NCBI GenBank assembly: GCA_023131975.1
Contig: JAGLYV010000045.1
Span: 1-64,000, forward strand
Direction of reading: 5' to 3'
Source: Candidatus Krumholzibacteriia bacterium
GTDB taxonomy: Bacteria; Krumholzibacteriota; Krumholzibacteriia; Krumholzibacteriales; Krumholzibacteriaceae
DNA length: 64,000 nucleotides
Below are positions 17,646 to 26,898 of the stretch, in pieces. Every line of letters starts with the position of its first letter. Positions within the stretch are counted from its first letter, which is position 1. Position numbers and translations under genes: made by a program. The notes beneath the pieces were generated by a model. It was not told the origin of the DNA. It saw only the letters and a list, made by a program, of their open reading frames with translations, and made no database searches.

Positions 17646-17798
17646 TGTACCATCCTGTCTCCCATTACTTTACAGATGGAGAGCCTCACACGCAAGGAAT
17701 ATCAGCAATACGAGGGATGACCTGACGTTCCCTTGCCAGAAGATCGGCCGTATGCTATCATTGTAGTGCAACTTATAGTCATGGAAGGAATTACTGCA

Positions 17799-19817
17799 AT
17801 GAGAAAACTCGCCATCATCATCCTGTCGTTGATCGTTCTGACTCCCTCCCAATCCAAAGCCCAGGACCGGTTCGAGATCATACACAGGGATATCATCCAG
17901 CAGATGGATGCACTGCGGGGTTCGGCCTCGTGGGAGAGAGGTATGCTGATGATGCCCGACCCCACTCCCGCTCAACTGGAGTACGACGTCATCCGGTACG
18001 ATATAGATATAGCAATAGACCACTCTCTGGAGAGAGTCGAGGGACGCGTAGGGATAGAATTCGAAAGTCTGGTAGACGGATTTCTGGCCATGGATATAGA
18101 CATCGACCCGGTACTCGAGATCCTGTCAGTCACCGCTTCCGGATATGGCGAACTGACCTGGGTCAACGGGGGAAGCATCCTTCAGGTCACACTCCCGGGA
18201 CCTCTTGCCACAGGAGAACAATTCAGGGTCGATATCTATTATCAGGGCTATCCGGCAGGAGCCGCTCATCCCGGACTCTTTTTCCGGTCGTACGAGGGGG
18301 CTCCGGTGATCTATTCGCTCAGCGAGCCCTGGGGCGCAAGGACGTGGTATCCCTGCAAGGATTATCCTGACGACAAGGCTCTCTTCGATATACAACTCGC
18401 GGTAGATCCTTCCCTTATCGCGACCTCGAACGGCGAGTTTATCGGAGCCAGCGATACCACCCACTGGGGGGCGCCTTACAGGCGTTTTCAGTGGAAAGAA
18501 AATTACCCGATGGCGAATTATCTCTTCAGCGTGACGGCCTCCGATTACGTTGTCCTCGAAGAACCCTGGGTATACGCCCCGGGCGAGACGATGATGGTGA
18601 CAAACTACGTCTACCCGTCCAAAATCGCCCAGGCTACGGAGGATTTCAATATTCAGATCCCCGTCCTGGACTTCTTCTCATCGATATACGGCCTTTACCC
18701 CTTTGTCGATGAAAAATACGGTATCGCCCATTGTGCCATCGGGGGAGGAATGGAGCACCAGACCCTCACAAGCTATGGAGCGGCCCTCACGCTCGGTTCG
18801 CATAAATACGACTATGTATGGGTACATGAATTGTCGCACCAGTGGTTCGGGGATCTGGTCACCTGCAGTGACTGGGTCAATATCTGGCTCAACGAAGGCT
18901 GGGCCAGTTACAGTGAGGCCCTCTGGTTCGAACACATCGAGGGCGCGGCAAAACTGAGAAGCTATATGGAGACAAAAGACACGCCTCATCTCTGGGACGG
19001 CCCGGTGCTGCGGGATCCGGATAATGACGACCCATGGTATTATTTCAACATAGTGGTCTATCACAAGGGCGCGTGGACACTTCACATGCTCAGGCATATC
19101 CTCGGAGACGGCACATTTTTCGCGGCGTCTCGAGCCTACCTCGAAGACCCCCGATACAGATTCTCTTACGCCAATACCGACGAGATGAGACAGGTCTTCG
19201 AAGACCATTATGGCGCCTCTCTGTCCTGGTTCTTTGATCAGTGGCTGACACGGGAGGACCGGCTGGTTTATTCTCTCACATGGGACCAGTTCGAAGCGGG
19301 CGGAGAAAACCATCTCTCCTGCGCGATAGCACAGACTCAGGTTATTCCCTACACAATGCCGGTGGACATGAGAATCACCACCACCTCGGGGACCATCGAT
19401 ACGATTCTCTGGATCGACGAACCGCTCGAGTCGTTCACCATCGTCACCTCAGGTCCGGTAACATCGGTCGAGATCGATCCGGACCACTGGATCCTCTGCG
19501 ACGTGGAACTCAACCTGACCGACTCGGAAGAAGTGCCCTCAATGGCATTTCTCGGACAGAACATCCCCAACCCCTTCAATCCCGTGACCACAATAGAATT
19601 CGGGCTTGAAGTGGAAGGCAGGATCACGCTCGATATCTTCGACGTGAATGGAAGACTCGTCAGGAAGCTGGCCAGCGGACATTTCCCGGCCGGCCGCCAT
19701 ACGCTGGCATGGAAAGGCCTGGCTGACAACGGATCGAAAGTGAGTTCGGGAGTCTATTTCTACAGGCTGACTTCCGGTTCCGGCACCATCAACCGCAAAA
19801 TGGTGCTGCTCCGTTAA
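17799..19817 (+). CDS. M1-family aminopeptidase, secreted, with C-terminal FlgD-like sorting domain
   Basis: I place the start at the ATG at 17799 because GGAAGGA lies about 9 nt upstream and it gives a proper signal peptide (LAIIILSLIVLTPSQSKAQ). The catalytic zinc motif HELSH is at about residues 343-347, with the third ligand Glu 18 residues further (LNEGWASYSE). The exopeptidase motif is GGGMEHQ, a variant of GxMEN with His in place of Asn. M1 enzymes remove N-terminal amino acids from peptides. The last about 90 residues are the surface cassette: NIPNPFNPVTTIEF, a FlgD-like fold, then GVYFYRL and KMVLLR. Together these predict an extracellular or surface-attached peptidase for nutrient peptides. 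Confidence 0.88.
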   Translation: MRKLAIIILSLIVLTPSQSKAQDRFEIIHRDIIQQMDALRGSASWERGMLMMPDPTPAQLEYDVIRYDIDIAIDHSLERVEGRVGIEFESLVDGFLAMDIDIDPVLEILSVTASGYGELTWVNGGSILQVTLPGPLATGEQFRVDIYYQGYPAGAAHPGLFFRSYEGAPVIYSLSEPWGARTWYPCKDYPDDKALFDIQLAVDPSLIATSNGEFIGASDTTHWGAPYRRFQWKENYPMANYLFSVTASDYVVLEEPWVYAPGETMMVTNYVYPSKIAQATEDFNIQIPVLDFFSSIYGLYPFVDEKYGIAHCAIGGGMEHQTLTSYGAALTLGSHKYDYVWVHELSHQWFGDLVTCSDWVNIWLNEGWASYSEALWFEHIEGAAKLRSYMETKDTPHLWDGPVLRDPDNDDPWYYFNIVVYHKGAWTLHMLRHILGDGTFFAASRAYLEDPRYRFSYANTDEMRQVFEDHYGASLSWFFDQWLTREDRLVYSLTWDQFEAGGENHLSCAIAQTQVIPYTMPVDMRITTTSGTIDTILWIDEPLESFTIVTSGPVTSVEIDPDHWILCDVELNLTDSEEVPSMAFLGQNIPNPFNPVTTIEFGLEVEGRITLDIFDVNGRLVRKLASGHFPAGRHTLAWKGLADNGSKVSSGVYFYRLTSGSGTINRKMVLLR

Positions 19818-19839
19818 GTTCCGCGTCCCGAGGATAGGC

Positions 19840-20982
19840 TCACTGATCAAGGGAAAGAGTGCCTGAAACGACCATGACGGGAAGTCTGTCGGCAAAGAGC
19901 ATCCCGCGTATCGTCGGGATCGCTCTGCCATTCTCAACGGTGACAAGTGCCCCGGCTATGAGCTTCTCCAGTAGTTCTCCACCATTTTTTCCGCTCTGGA
20001 TATCACCGAAATCGTTACCGCGCAGTGTCCGGAATCCGAAATAGAGCCTCTCGAGCCGTAACTGGTCTTCAGAAAGATCCTCTCTCCCTTCCACCGGAAG
20101 TTCCCCATCCAGGATCATGCTGGAATACAGGTCAAGGTCACGGTGATTCCACCATCTCGATCTCCCGTCGAAAGAATGTGCCGACGGACCCAGGCCAAGA
20201 TACGGAGTATGGTTCCAGTATCTGGAATTATGACGTGAGATGTTTTTCTCACCGAGAGCAAAATTCGAGACCTCATAATGTAGATATCCTCTGCTGATGA
20301 GAAATTCTGACGCCAGCACAAACATGTCATGCTGGATATCCTCGCCGGGAGAAGTAATCGACCCCTCTTTCAGCATCCGCCCCATCGGGGTCCCCTTTTC
20401 GATGGTCATCTGATAGCATGATATATGGGAGGGTCGTAGCCCGGCCGCTTTTTCGAGTGCGTCTCTCCAGTCATCCATCGTCTGCCCATGAAATCCGAAT
20501 ATCAGGTCGATCCCAAGATTTTCGAAGCCGGTATCTGATACCATCCCGATGGCCGCGACCGAGGATGATCCATCATGCCTGCGCCCCAGGAATTCGAGAT
20601 GACGATCGTCGAAAGACTGTATGCCGAGACTGATCCTGTTCACACCAGCCCGTCTCCACGCGTCCAGCAGGGTCGGCCCGACGTCATCCGGATTTACTTC
20701 GACAGTTATCTCGGTTCTTTCCGGTATGTGAAAGGACGATCGAACCTTTTCGAGTATTCGCGTCAGGACCTCTCCCCCGATCAGAGACGGGGTGCCCCCA
20801 CCCAGATAGATCGTATCAAAAGAGGAAAAACGTTCCCTGTACATCTCCATCTCACCGATCAGCAGGTCCGGATAGCCGGTCAGCGAGTCATGACATGTTA
20901 TAGAATAGAAATCACAGTAAGGACATTTCGTCTTGCAGAAGGGGATATGGATATAGAGGCCTGCTGAACCATCAATCTTCAT
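19840..20982 (-). CDS. hemW: Radical SAM heme chaperone HemW-like protein
   Basis: The 380-residue protein has the radical SAM cluster motif with Cys16, Cys20 and Cys23 (IPFCKTKCPYCDF). The HemW/HemN-type continuation follows: YLGGGTPSL, EVNPDD, GVNRISLGIQSFDD and GIDLIFGFHGQT. The 4Fe-4S cluster and SAM are used by the family; HemW is now regarded as a heme chaperone, not a coproporphyrinogen oxidase. The HNSRYWNHTPYLGLGPSAHSF segment is the usual HemW hallmark. It overlaps the end of lepA by 11 nt. lepA-hemW is a very common bacterial pair, which supports the HemW rather than the HemN assignment. Confidence 0.9.
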   Translation of the reverse strand: MKIDGSAGLYIHIPFCKTKCPYCDFYSITCHDSLTGYPDLLIGEMEMYRERFSSFDTIYLGGGTPSLIGGEVLTRILEKVRSSFHIPERTEITVEVNPDDVGPTLLDAWRRAGVNRISLGIQSFDDRHLEFLGRRHDGSSSVAAIGMVSDTGFENLGIDLIFGFHGQTMDDWRDALEKAAGLRPSHISCYQMTIEKGTPMGRMLKEGSITSPGEDIQHDMFVLASEFLISRGYLHYEVSNFALGEKNISRHNSRYWNHTPYLGLGPSAHSFDGRSRWWNHRDLDLYSSMILDGELPVEGREDLSEDQLRLERLYFGFRTLRGNDFGDIQSGKNGGELLEKLIAGALVTVENGRAIPTIRGMLFADRLPVMVVSGTLSLDQ

Positions 20983-22768
20983 TTGTCTTGAGGACTGCCA
21001 CGAAAGCGTCCTGGGGGATCATCACCCTGCCTACCGATTTCATCCGTTTCTTGCCCTTGGCCTGTTTCTCCAGGAGCTTTCTCTTTCTCGATATATCGCC
21101 ACCGTAGCATTTTGCCGTGACATCCTTTCGCATAGCCGATATCGTCGACCTGGCGATTATCTTCCCACCCACGGCTGCCTGGATCGCGATCTTGAACATG
21201 TGCCGGGGTATCTCTTCCCTGAGACGATCACACATCAGTTTCGCTTTCGTCCTGGCTCTCTCCTTATGGACTATGATCGAGAGTGCATCCACCTTCTCGC
21301 TGTTCACCAGAATATCGACCTTGATGAGGTCGTCCTGCCGGTAGTCGAGAAGATCGTAATCGAACGATCCGTATCCCTGAGTGATGGTCTTGAGCTTGTC
21401 ATAGAAATCATGGATGACCTCGGCGAGCGGCATCTCGAAAAAAACCTCTATCCTGCCGGCGGTCGGATAATGAAAATGGGAATTGACTCCCCTTCTGGCC
21501 AGACAGAGCTGCATTACGGCGCCCATGTATTTTTCCGGTATCATGATGGTCGCCTTGATATATGGCTCGAGGGCTTTCACTATCATGGCCGGGTCCGGAT
21601 AGTATTCGGGGTTGTCTACTTCCACTTCCGTTCCGTTGGCGAGGATGAACTTGTATTCCACGCTCGGAGCGGTCATGATTATTGCCTGGTTGAATTCCCT
21701 GTCGAGCCTCTCCTGGAACACCTCGAGGTGAAGCATCCCCAGAAAACCACACCTGAATCCATGACCCAGCGCGGCCGACGAATCCCTCTGGTAGCTGAGC
21801 GACGCGTCATTGAGTTTGTATTTTTCCAGAGCATCTGCCAGGGCGGCGTTATCATCCGAATCTATCGGATAGATCGAAGAGAATACTACAGGCTTTACTT
21901 CCTTGAAACCGGCCAGCGCGGGAGGCATAGGATCCTCGTCCAGGACTACCGTATCACCGATCCGGGTATCGCTGACCGTCTTGATCCCGGCAATGATATA
22001 TCCTACTTCGCCAGCACTCAGCCTCTTCCTCTTTTCCATGTCGATCTTGAAGACCCCGACTTCCTCCACCTTGTGTGTCGTTCCGAGAGACATCAGCCTG
22101 ATCGTATCTCCCGGTCCGACCGAACCATCTACTACGCGGCAGCTGATGATCGCTCCGCGGAACGCGTCGTATTGCGCGTCGAATATCAGAGCCCGTAGAG
22201 GCGCTGACGGGTCGCCTGCGGGGTCCGGGATCTGCTCGACTATAGCCTCCAGGACGTCCTCGACCCCCTGCCCGGTCTTGGCGCTGCACAGGATAGTCTT
22301 ATCGGAATCGAGCCCCAGCTCGACTTCGATCATCTCTTTCGCCCGCTCTATGTCGGCGGATGGAAGATCTATTTTGTTGATAACGGGAATAATGGTCAGG
22401 TCATGTTCCAGCGCGAGATAGAGATTGGCCATTGTCTGGGCCTCTACTCCCTGGCTGGCATCCACAAGAAGGAGCACCCCTTCGCATGACGCAAGCGCCC
22501 TTGAGACCTCGTATGAAAAATCGACATGTCCCGGAGTATCGATAAGGTTCAGGACAAAGTCCTCCCCCGCCTTGCTGCGGTATGGCAGGCATACTGTCTG
22601 GCTCTTGATCGTGATTCCGCGCTCACGCTCGATATCCATCGTATCAAGCATCTGGTTCTTGAATCTTCTCTCGTCGACCAGGTGGGAATGCTGGATCAGC
22701 CTGTCAGCCAGGGTGGATTTACCATGGTCAATATGGGCCGTAATGCTGAAATTCTTTATTCGTACCAC
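20972..22768 (-). CDS. lepA: Elongation factor 4 (LepA)
   Basis: The protein has all GTPase motifs of LepA: IAHIDHGKST-type P-loop (here ITAHIDHGKST), RERGITIKSQTV in switch I, DTPGHVDF, and NKIDLPSA. The C-terminal LepA-specific domain contains KCYGGDISRKRKLLEKQAKG. EF4 is a ribosome-associated GTPase that promotes back-translocation or helps initiation. I prefer the GTG start at 22768, because AGGAG lies 5 nt before it and it yields 598 residues, matching the E. coli size. A start at 22801 would add 11 unlikely residues. Its stop overlaps the start of hemW. Confidence 0.95.
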   Translation of the reverse strand: MVRIKNFSITAHIDHGKSTLADRLIQHSHLVDERRFKNQMLDTMDIERERGITIKSQTVCLPYRSKAGEDFVLNLIDTPGHVDFSYEVSRALASCEGVLLLVDASQGVEAQTMANLYLALEHDLTIIPVINKIDLPSADIERAKEMIEVELGLDSDKTILCSAKTGQGVEDVLEAIVEQIPDPAGDPSAPLRALIFDAQYDAFRGAIISCRVVDGSVGPGDTIRLMSLGTTHKVEEVGVFKIDMEKRKRLSAGEVGYIIAGIKTVSDTRIGDTVVLDEDPMPPALAGFKEVKPVVFSSIYPIDSDDNAALADALEKYKLNDASLSYQRDSSAALGHGFRCGFLGMLHLEVFQERLDREFNQAIIMTAPSVEYKFILANGTEVEVDNPEYYPDPAMIVKALEPYIKATIMIPEKYMGAVMQLCLARRGVNSHFHYPTAGRIEVFFEMPLAEVIHDFYDKLKTITQGYGSFDYDLLDYRQDDLIKVDILVNSEKVDALSIIVHKERARTKAKLMCDRLREEIPRHMFKIAIQAAVGGKIIARSTISAMRKDVTAKCYGGDISRKRKLLEKQAKGKKRMKSVGRVMIPQDAFVAVLKTNED

Positions 22769-22931
22769 GTATACTCCTGGCCCGCTATGGAGCCTTTCCA
22801 TAAAATAACTTTCCCTGGTCCCTGAGAAAACCGATCACTCCAGACAGGAACCCGACAACCCGCAATCTAATGGTTTGTCCGCCTCCTGTAAAGAAGTTCC
22901 CCGACATTCAGATCTCTCTGAAAAACAGAAA

Positions 22932-22967
22932 GGCCCGGCAGCATGAAACAGATACATGTGCCGGGCC
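22932..22967 (-). terminator. Rho-independent terminator after hcp
   Basis: On the minus strand, 27 nt past the hcp stop codon, GGCCCGGCA and TGCCGGGCC form a perfect 9-bp GC-rich stem around an approximately 18-nt loop in which CATG can pair with itself. A T-rich stretch (TTTCTGTTTTTC) follows. It separates hcp from lepA. Confidence 0.8.
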
Positions 22968-22993
22968 CCGTTTCCATCAACCGGATACTATTC

Positions 22994-24634
22994 TCAGTTT
23001 CCGGCCATCATTGCCGCAATATCACCCTCGACATCGCCGATCGGCTTGATATCGAAGTTTTCGACCAGCACCTTCACTACGGCCGGGGACAGGAAGGCGG
23101 GAAGCGTCGGTCCAAGACGGATCCCCTTGAATCCAAGATAGAGCAGAGCTAAAAGAACTGTTACAGCCTTCTGCTCGTACCAGGCTATATCAAACGATAT
23201 AGGCAATTCGTTGATATCCTCGAAGCCGAATACCTCTTTGAGTTTCAAAGCGATAACGGCGAGAGAATAGCTGTCGTTACACTGTCCGGCATCCAGGACC
23301 CTGGGTATCCCGCCGATGTCGCCGAGTTCCAGCTTGTTGTAGCGATACTTGGCACAACCCGCGGTCAGGATGATCGTGTCCGAAGGAAGGGTTTCGGCGA
23401 CGTCTGTGAAATATGATCTGCCCTTCTGACGTCCGTCACACCCGGCCATTACTACAAATCTCTTTATGGCGCCGCTTTTGACAGCATCTACGACCTTGTC
23501 GGCAAGGGCCATTACCTGGGCATGGGCGAATCCGCCGGTTATCGAACCGGTCTCGATCTCAGTGGGCGCCTCGCTCTTCAGAGCCAGTTCTATCAGCGCG
23601 CTGAAATCTTTTTCTCCACCTTCGGCCCTGTCAGCGATATGCGTAAGCCCGGGATATCCGGCAGCACCCGTGGTGAATATCCTGTCCCTGTATGAATCCT
23701 TTACAGTGATAATACAGTTGGTCGTCATCAGTATGGGACCGTTGAACGACTCGAACTCGGATGCCTGTTTCCACCAGGAGCCGCCGTAATTCCCGACCAG
23801 ATGGTCATACTTCTTGAATTCGGGATAATAATGAGCGGGAAGCATCTCGCCGTGAGTATAGATATCGATCCCTTTTCCTTCAGTCTGACGCAGAAGCTCC
23901 TCGAAATCCTTCAGGTCGTGTCCCGACACGAGGATTCCCGGCTTCGAGCCCGTACCGATATCGACTTTCGTGATCTCAGGAGATCCGTATGCCGTCGTGT
24001 TGGCCTTGTCCAGAAGAGCCATCGTATCGACGGCTACCTTACCTGTCTCCATGACCATTCCGACCATCTCGTCAAGAGACAGCTCTTTCGTCGTAGAGGC
24101 TAAGGCCTTGAAGATAAATTTGTATATCTCATCGTTTTCATGACCCAGCACGAGAGCGTGATGAGAGTAGGCCGCCAGACCCTTGAGACCGTAAATGGTA
24201 AGTTCCCTGAGAGACCTTGCGTCCTCGTTCTCGGTGGCAAGAACGCTCGCCTCTTTACTTCTGTCAAGAAGGTCCTCGCCCGGTGCCGGATCCCAGGTAG
24301 CACTGTCGTGAAGGGTGCCGGTGATCTCGCCGCCATATTTTGTGGCGAGTCCGCGCTTCATCTCCAGGCCTTCCCTGATCACCGCTTCGATGGCCGGATC
24401 GTCAAAGTTCGTGTTGGTGACAGTAACGAAGAGGGCATGCGCGATATATCGGCCGATATCGGTGATATCGTCACCCTTTTCTGCAGCTATCTGGGCATAT
24501 ATAGATAATCCTTTTGTCGTATAGATCAGCAGGTCCTGAAGATTGGCAGTAGATTCTTTCTTTCCACAGACACCACTTACCTTACATCCTTCATTCTTTG
24601 CCGTTTCCTGACACTGAAAACAGAACATTCCCAT
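22994..24634 (-). CDS. hcp: Hydroxylamine reductase / hybrid-cluster protein
   Basis: Starting at the ATG at 24634 (AGGAGA upstream), the product has 546 residues, the usual Hcp size. The N-terminal cluster ligands are Cys5-x2-Cys8-x8-Cys17-x5-Cys23 ([15 protein letters not shown]...GVCGKK), the pattern of 4Fe-4S type Hcps. Hybrid-cluster ligands lie in segments such as [62 protein letters not shown] and [11 protein letters not shown]. Hcp reduces hydroxylamine or NO and protects anaerobes against nitrosative stress. It is divergent from a Crp/Fnr regulator with a palindromic site between them. No hcr reductase lies beside it. Confidence 0.95.
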   Translation of the reverse strand: MGMFCFQCQETAKNEGCKVSGVCGKKESTANLQDLLIYTTKGLSIYAQIAAEKGDDITDIGRYIAHALFVTVTNTNFDDPAIEAVIREGLEMKRGLATKYGGEITGTLHDSATWDPAPGEDLLDRSKEASVLATENEDARSLRELTIYGLKGLAAYSHHALVLGHENDEIYKFIFKALASTTKELSLDEMVGMVMETGKVAVDTMALLDKANTTAYGSPEITKVDIGTGSKPGILVSGHDLKDFEELLRQTEGKGIDIYTHGEMLPAHYYPEFKKYDHLVGNYGGSWWKQASEFESFNGPILMTTNCIITVKDSYRDRIFTTGAAGYPGLTHIADRAEGGEKDFSALIELALKSEAPTEIETGSITGGFAHAQVMALADKVVDAVKSGAIKRFVVMAGCDGRQKGRSYFTDVAETLPSDTIILTAGCAKYRYNKLELGDIGGIPRVLDAGQCNDSYSLAVIALKLKEVFGFEDINELPISFDIAWYEQKAVTVLLALLYLGFKGIRLGPTLPAFLSPAVVKVLVENFDIKPIGDVEGDIAAMMAGN

Positions 24635-24715
24635 CTTTCTCTCCTTTCGAGGCACTACCCCGGTCAATGAATTACAGATCATGGTGCTATTTAATATTAT
24701 CTGTGGGAGTTTTGC

Positions 24716-24731
24716 CTTGACCTGGGTCAAG
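24716..24731. promoter_or_regulatory. FNR/HcpR-type palindromic operator upstream of hcp
   Basis: The sequence CTTGACCTGGGTCAAG is a 16-bp palindrome with 7-bp perfect arms. Its core TTGAC-N4-GTCAA has the spacing of CRP/FNR-superfamily boxes (TTGAT-N4-ATCAA). It lies in the divergent region between hcp and the Crp/Fnr-type gene. On the hcp side an AT-rich TATTAA lies about 27 bases further, so the centre would be near -40 of the hcp transcript, the class II activation position. On the other side it is about 70 bp from the regulator start, allowing autoregulation. Confidence 0.72.
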
Positions 24732-24791
24732 TATATCGCTTTTCTTTAACAAAAGTAACTTTATTTTTAAATAAGAGGGTTAAACAATCAA

Positions 24792-25448
24792 ATGAGTTCG
24801 AGGATAAGAGACGCTGAGATATTCAGGGGCCTTGATGAAGAGATCCTCGCCAAGATCGAAAATTCCGGTGTCATAAGAAGATTCGAAAAGGGTGACTTCG
24901 TCTTCTTCGAGGGCCGCCCCGGTGACGAACTGTTCATACTCCTCGAGGGCCGCATCAAACTGACCAAGACCTCTGCCGACGGCAGAGAGATCACGGTAAA
25001 ATTCCTCGAACCTCCCGAGAACTTCGCGGAGATCGTTCTTTTTGAATCGAATCGATATCCTACTACCGCACAGTCTGTAGCTGATTCTTCGATCTTCTGT
25101 ATGACCCGCGGGATGCTATTGCGAATGATCGAAAGACCCGAGTTCCGGAACAGCTTCATCGCGATGCTGATGAAAAAGCAGCGGTACCTTGCCGAACGGA
25201 TCCTCTACCTCACTTCATATGACGTGGAAGCGAGGTTTTTCATGTTCCTTTCCGAGAATTACGGGATCCATGAACATTACAAGATAGAACTCTCGAAAAA
25301 GGACATAGCCTCGTCGATCGGTACCATTCCAGAAACTTTTTCCCGGTTGATCACTCGATTGAAAGAAAAAGGCATTATCGCATGGGAAAAGGAGACCCTT
25401 ACACTGCCAGATGGATTCTGGGACGAAAACGGCAACGAATACCTTTGA
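24792..25448 (+). CDS. Crp/Fnr-family transcriptional regulator, probable regulator of hcp (HcpR-like)
   Basis: The 218-residue protein has an N-terminal cyclic-nucleotide-binding-like beta-roll (FEKGDFVFFEGRPGDELFIL, then EGRIKLTKTSADGRE). A dimerisation helix follows at about residues 110-140, and a C-terminal HTH_Crp with KKDIASSIGTIPETFSRLITR, where the recognition helix carries the T-x-E-T-x-S-R pattern. No N-terminal Fe-S cysteine set is seen, so it is not a true FNR; an HcpR/DNR-like NO sensor is more likely. It is divergent from hcp and shares the palindromic operator. The ligand (heme-NO, cNMP or other) is not determined by the sequence. Confidence 0.82.
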   Translation: MSSRIRDAEIFRGLDEEILAKIENSGVIRRFEKGDFVFFEGRPGDELFILLEGRIKLTKTSADGREITVKFLEPPENFAEIVLFESNRYPTTAQSVADSSIFCMTRGMLLRMIERPEFRNSFIAMLMKKQRYLAERILYLTSYDVEARFFMFLSENYGIHEHYKIELSKKDIASSIGTIPETFSRLITRLKEKGIIAWEKETLTLPDGFWDENGNEYL

Positions 25449-25750
25449 TCTCTTTATCAGCCCCACACAAACGCGGATAACAAGTGACAACACAAACGGT
25501 ATCCTGAAAATGATCGTGAAACATAACCGTCCGGCATTACGTATCAATACCTGGAGGCTGAGAAAAGACAGGCCGGGTTCAGAATCCTCATCGCCAGTTC
25601 TATTGCTGCTTTAAGCTTGTAACTACCCGGTCGTTCTGAGAGAATCTTCCATGGATGGGAAGTGTTTCTGATCGGTCAGGCTCAGTACAGCTTTTTCAAT
25701 AACGAGTGCCGCGATGTCGCAGGCTTCTTTGAGATTCTGGAGGTATCCAA
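25449..25750. other. Intergenic region, no gene seen
   Basis: About 300 bases between the Crp/Fnr regulator and the LiaI-like gene. No reading frame has a convincing start, composition or family signature. The last bases hold a good ribosome binding site (GGAGGT) for the next gene. No strong terminator hairpin with a T-run was found. Confidence 0.4.
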
Positions 25751-26281
25751 ATGAGCGGGAAGAACAAAAAACCGTCGATCGTACCGGGACTGATCCTGAT
25801 CGTCATCGGATTGGTCGCGATACTGAGCAACTTCGGGACGATCGATCTCGACTGGGATGTCATGTGGACATACATGGTCCTTCTGCTAGGCCTTATTTTC
25901 TGGGTAGGCTTTATATTCGACCGGAGCAAGGACGGCCTGATAATGCCAGGGACGATACTTCTGACCTACGGAATGATATTCAACCTCAGCGCCCGTTACG
26001 ACTGGGAATGGATGGGAGGGTTGTGGCCCTTTTTCATCCTTGGCCCGGCCTTCGGTTTTTTCGCGATGTATATCTTTGGGAAGAGAGACCGGGGGCTACT
26101 GGTGCCGGCCGTCATTCTGACCATCGTCGGAATGATCTTCCTCCTGCAGAGTTTTTACTTCATTAAATATATCTGGCCCCTGTTCGTAGTAGGAATCGGT
26201 GTCATGCTGTTGATGAGAAAAAATAAAACTGAGACCGGACAGCCCAAGAATGACGAATGGCAGTCTGGAGGTGAAGAATGA
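25751..26281 (+). CDS. Small multi-pass membrane protein (LiaI/DUF5668-like)
   Basis: The 176-residue protein has six or so hydrophobic segments arranged as short helix pairs (IVPGLILIVIGLVAILSNF, WTYMVLLLGLIFWVGFIF, and WPLFVVGIGVMLLM). The pattern G-x-x-L-I-x-x-G-x-x-x-L-x-N-x-G is that of the LiaI-LiaF-like transmembrane region (DUF5668 type). GGAGGT lies 6 nt before the ATG. Its end overlaps the next gene (ATGA), which is LiaF-like, so they are likely partners in envelope-stress sensing. No enzymatic motif is present. Confidence 0.7.
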   Translation: MSGKNKKPSIVPGLILIVIGLVAILSNFGTIDLDWDVMWTYMVLLLGLIFWVGFIFDRSKDGLIMPGTILLTYGMIFNLSARYDWEWMGGLWPFFILGPAFGFFAMYIFGKRDRGLLVPAVILTIVGMIFLLQSFYFIKYIWPLFVVGIGVMLLMRKNKTETGQPKNDEWQSGGEE

Positions 26282-26862
26282 AAAAGGGAATGAGCAACAA
26301 GAGGACAGGAATAATCCTGATAATCATTGGGTTTCTGTTTATTATCAACAATTTCAGGATCTTCGACCTGGGGGGCTCTTTATGGAAACTCTCACCTCTT
26401 CTCCTGGTCTGGTGGGGATTCCACCTGCTGAGGAAAAGGGGAAAACACACAAGGGCCGAAGGTGATTTCCAGGTATTCGGCGATACTTCGACCACGACTT
26501 CTTCACCCTTCATAAAACATTCGAGCGCCTTCGGCGATATCAGCGTAAAGATCGAGAACGAAGAATTCTCGGGAGGAAATATCAGCAGCGTATTCGGAAA
26601 AATATCTCTCGACCTTCAGGACATCGGCAGAATAGGCAGTTATGGACAGCTGGATCTGCATTCGGTCTTCGGAGATATCTCGATAAGGCTTCCTGCCCAT
26701 CTCGCCTTCGAGATAGACGGCAGCACCCTGTTCGGATCGATCACGACTCCGAACGGCTCCAAGGTGGGCGGAAGTTACAGATCGCCGGAATGCGACGGAT
26801 CAGACCGCATACTTCGGCTGAAACCATCTCTGGTCTTCGGTGATATGGAGATCGTTCGCTGA
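26278..26862 (+). CDS. LiaF-like envelope-stress protein (DUF2154-type C-terminus)
   Basis: The N-terminal 50 residues contain two hydrophobic helices (GIILIIIGFLFIINNFRIF and LWKLSPLLLVWWGFHLL). Residues about 65-194 form a repetitive beta-solenoid-like domain with the recurrent motif S-x-F-G-D-I (HSSAFGDISVKIEN, SSVFGKISLDL, HSVFGDISIRL, STLFGSITTPNG, LVFGDMEIVR). This is the pattern of the cell-wall-active antibiotic response (LiaF/VraT-like) C-terminal domain. In Firmicutes LiaF restrains a LiaRS two-component system; no such system is visible here, so the role is inferred. Translationally coupled to the upstream membrane protein. Confidence 0.72.
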   Translation: MKKGMSNKRTGIILIIIGFLFIINNFRIFDLGGSLWKLSPLLLVWWGFHLLRKRGKHTRAEGDFQVFGDTSTTTSSPFIKHSSAFGDISVKIENEEFSGGNISSVFGKISLDLQDIGRIGSYGQLDLHSVFGDISIRLPAHLAFEIDGSTLFGSITTPNGSKVGGSYRSPECDGSDRILRLKPSLVFGDMEIVR

Positions 26863-26898
26863 AAATCGGGCTTATGGTCAGGTAGCGGTTGTCCCTGA

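Noticed and set aside
21200-22198. Long plus-strand reading frame (about 330 codons) opposite lepA
   Set aside because: It is antisense to a highly conserved gene, has no family signature and no ribosome binding site; it follows from codon bias on the other strand.
25411-25614. Small plus-strand gene after the Crp/Fnr regulator
   Set aside because: It overlaps the regulator end, has no ribosome binding site and no recognisable content.
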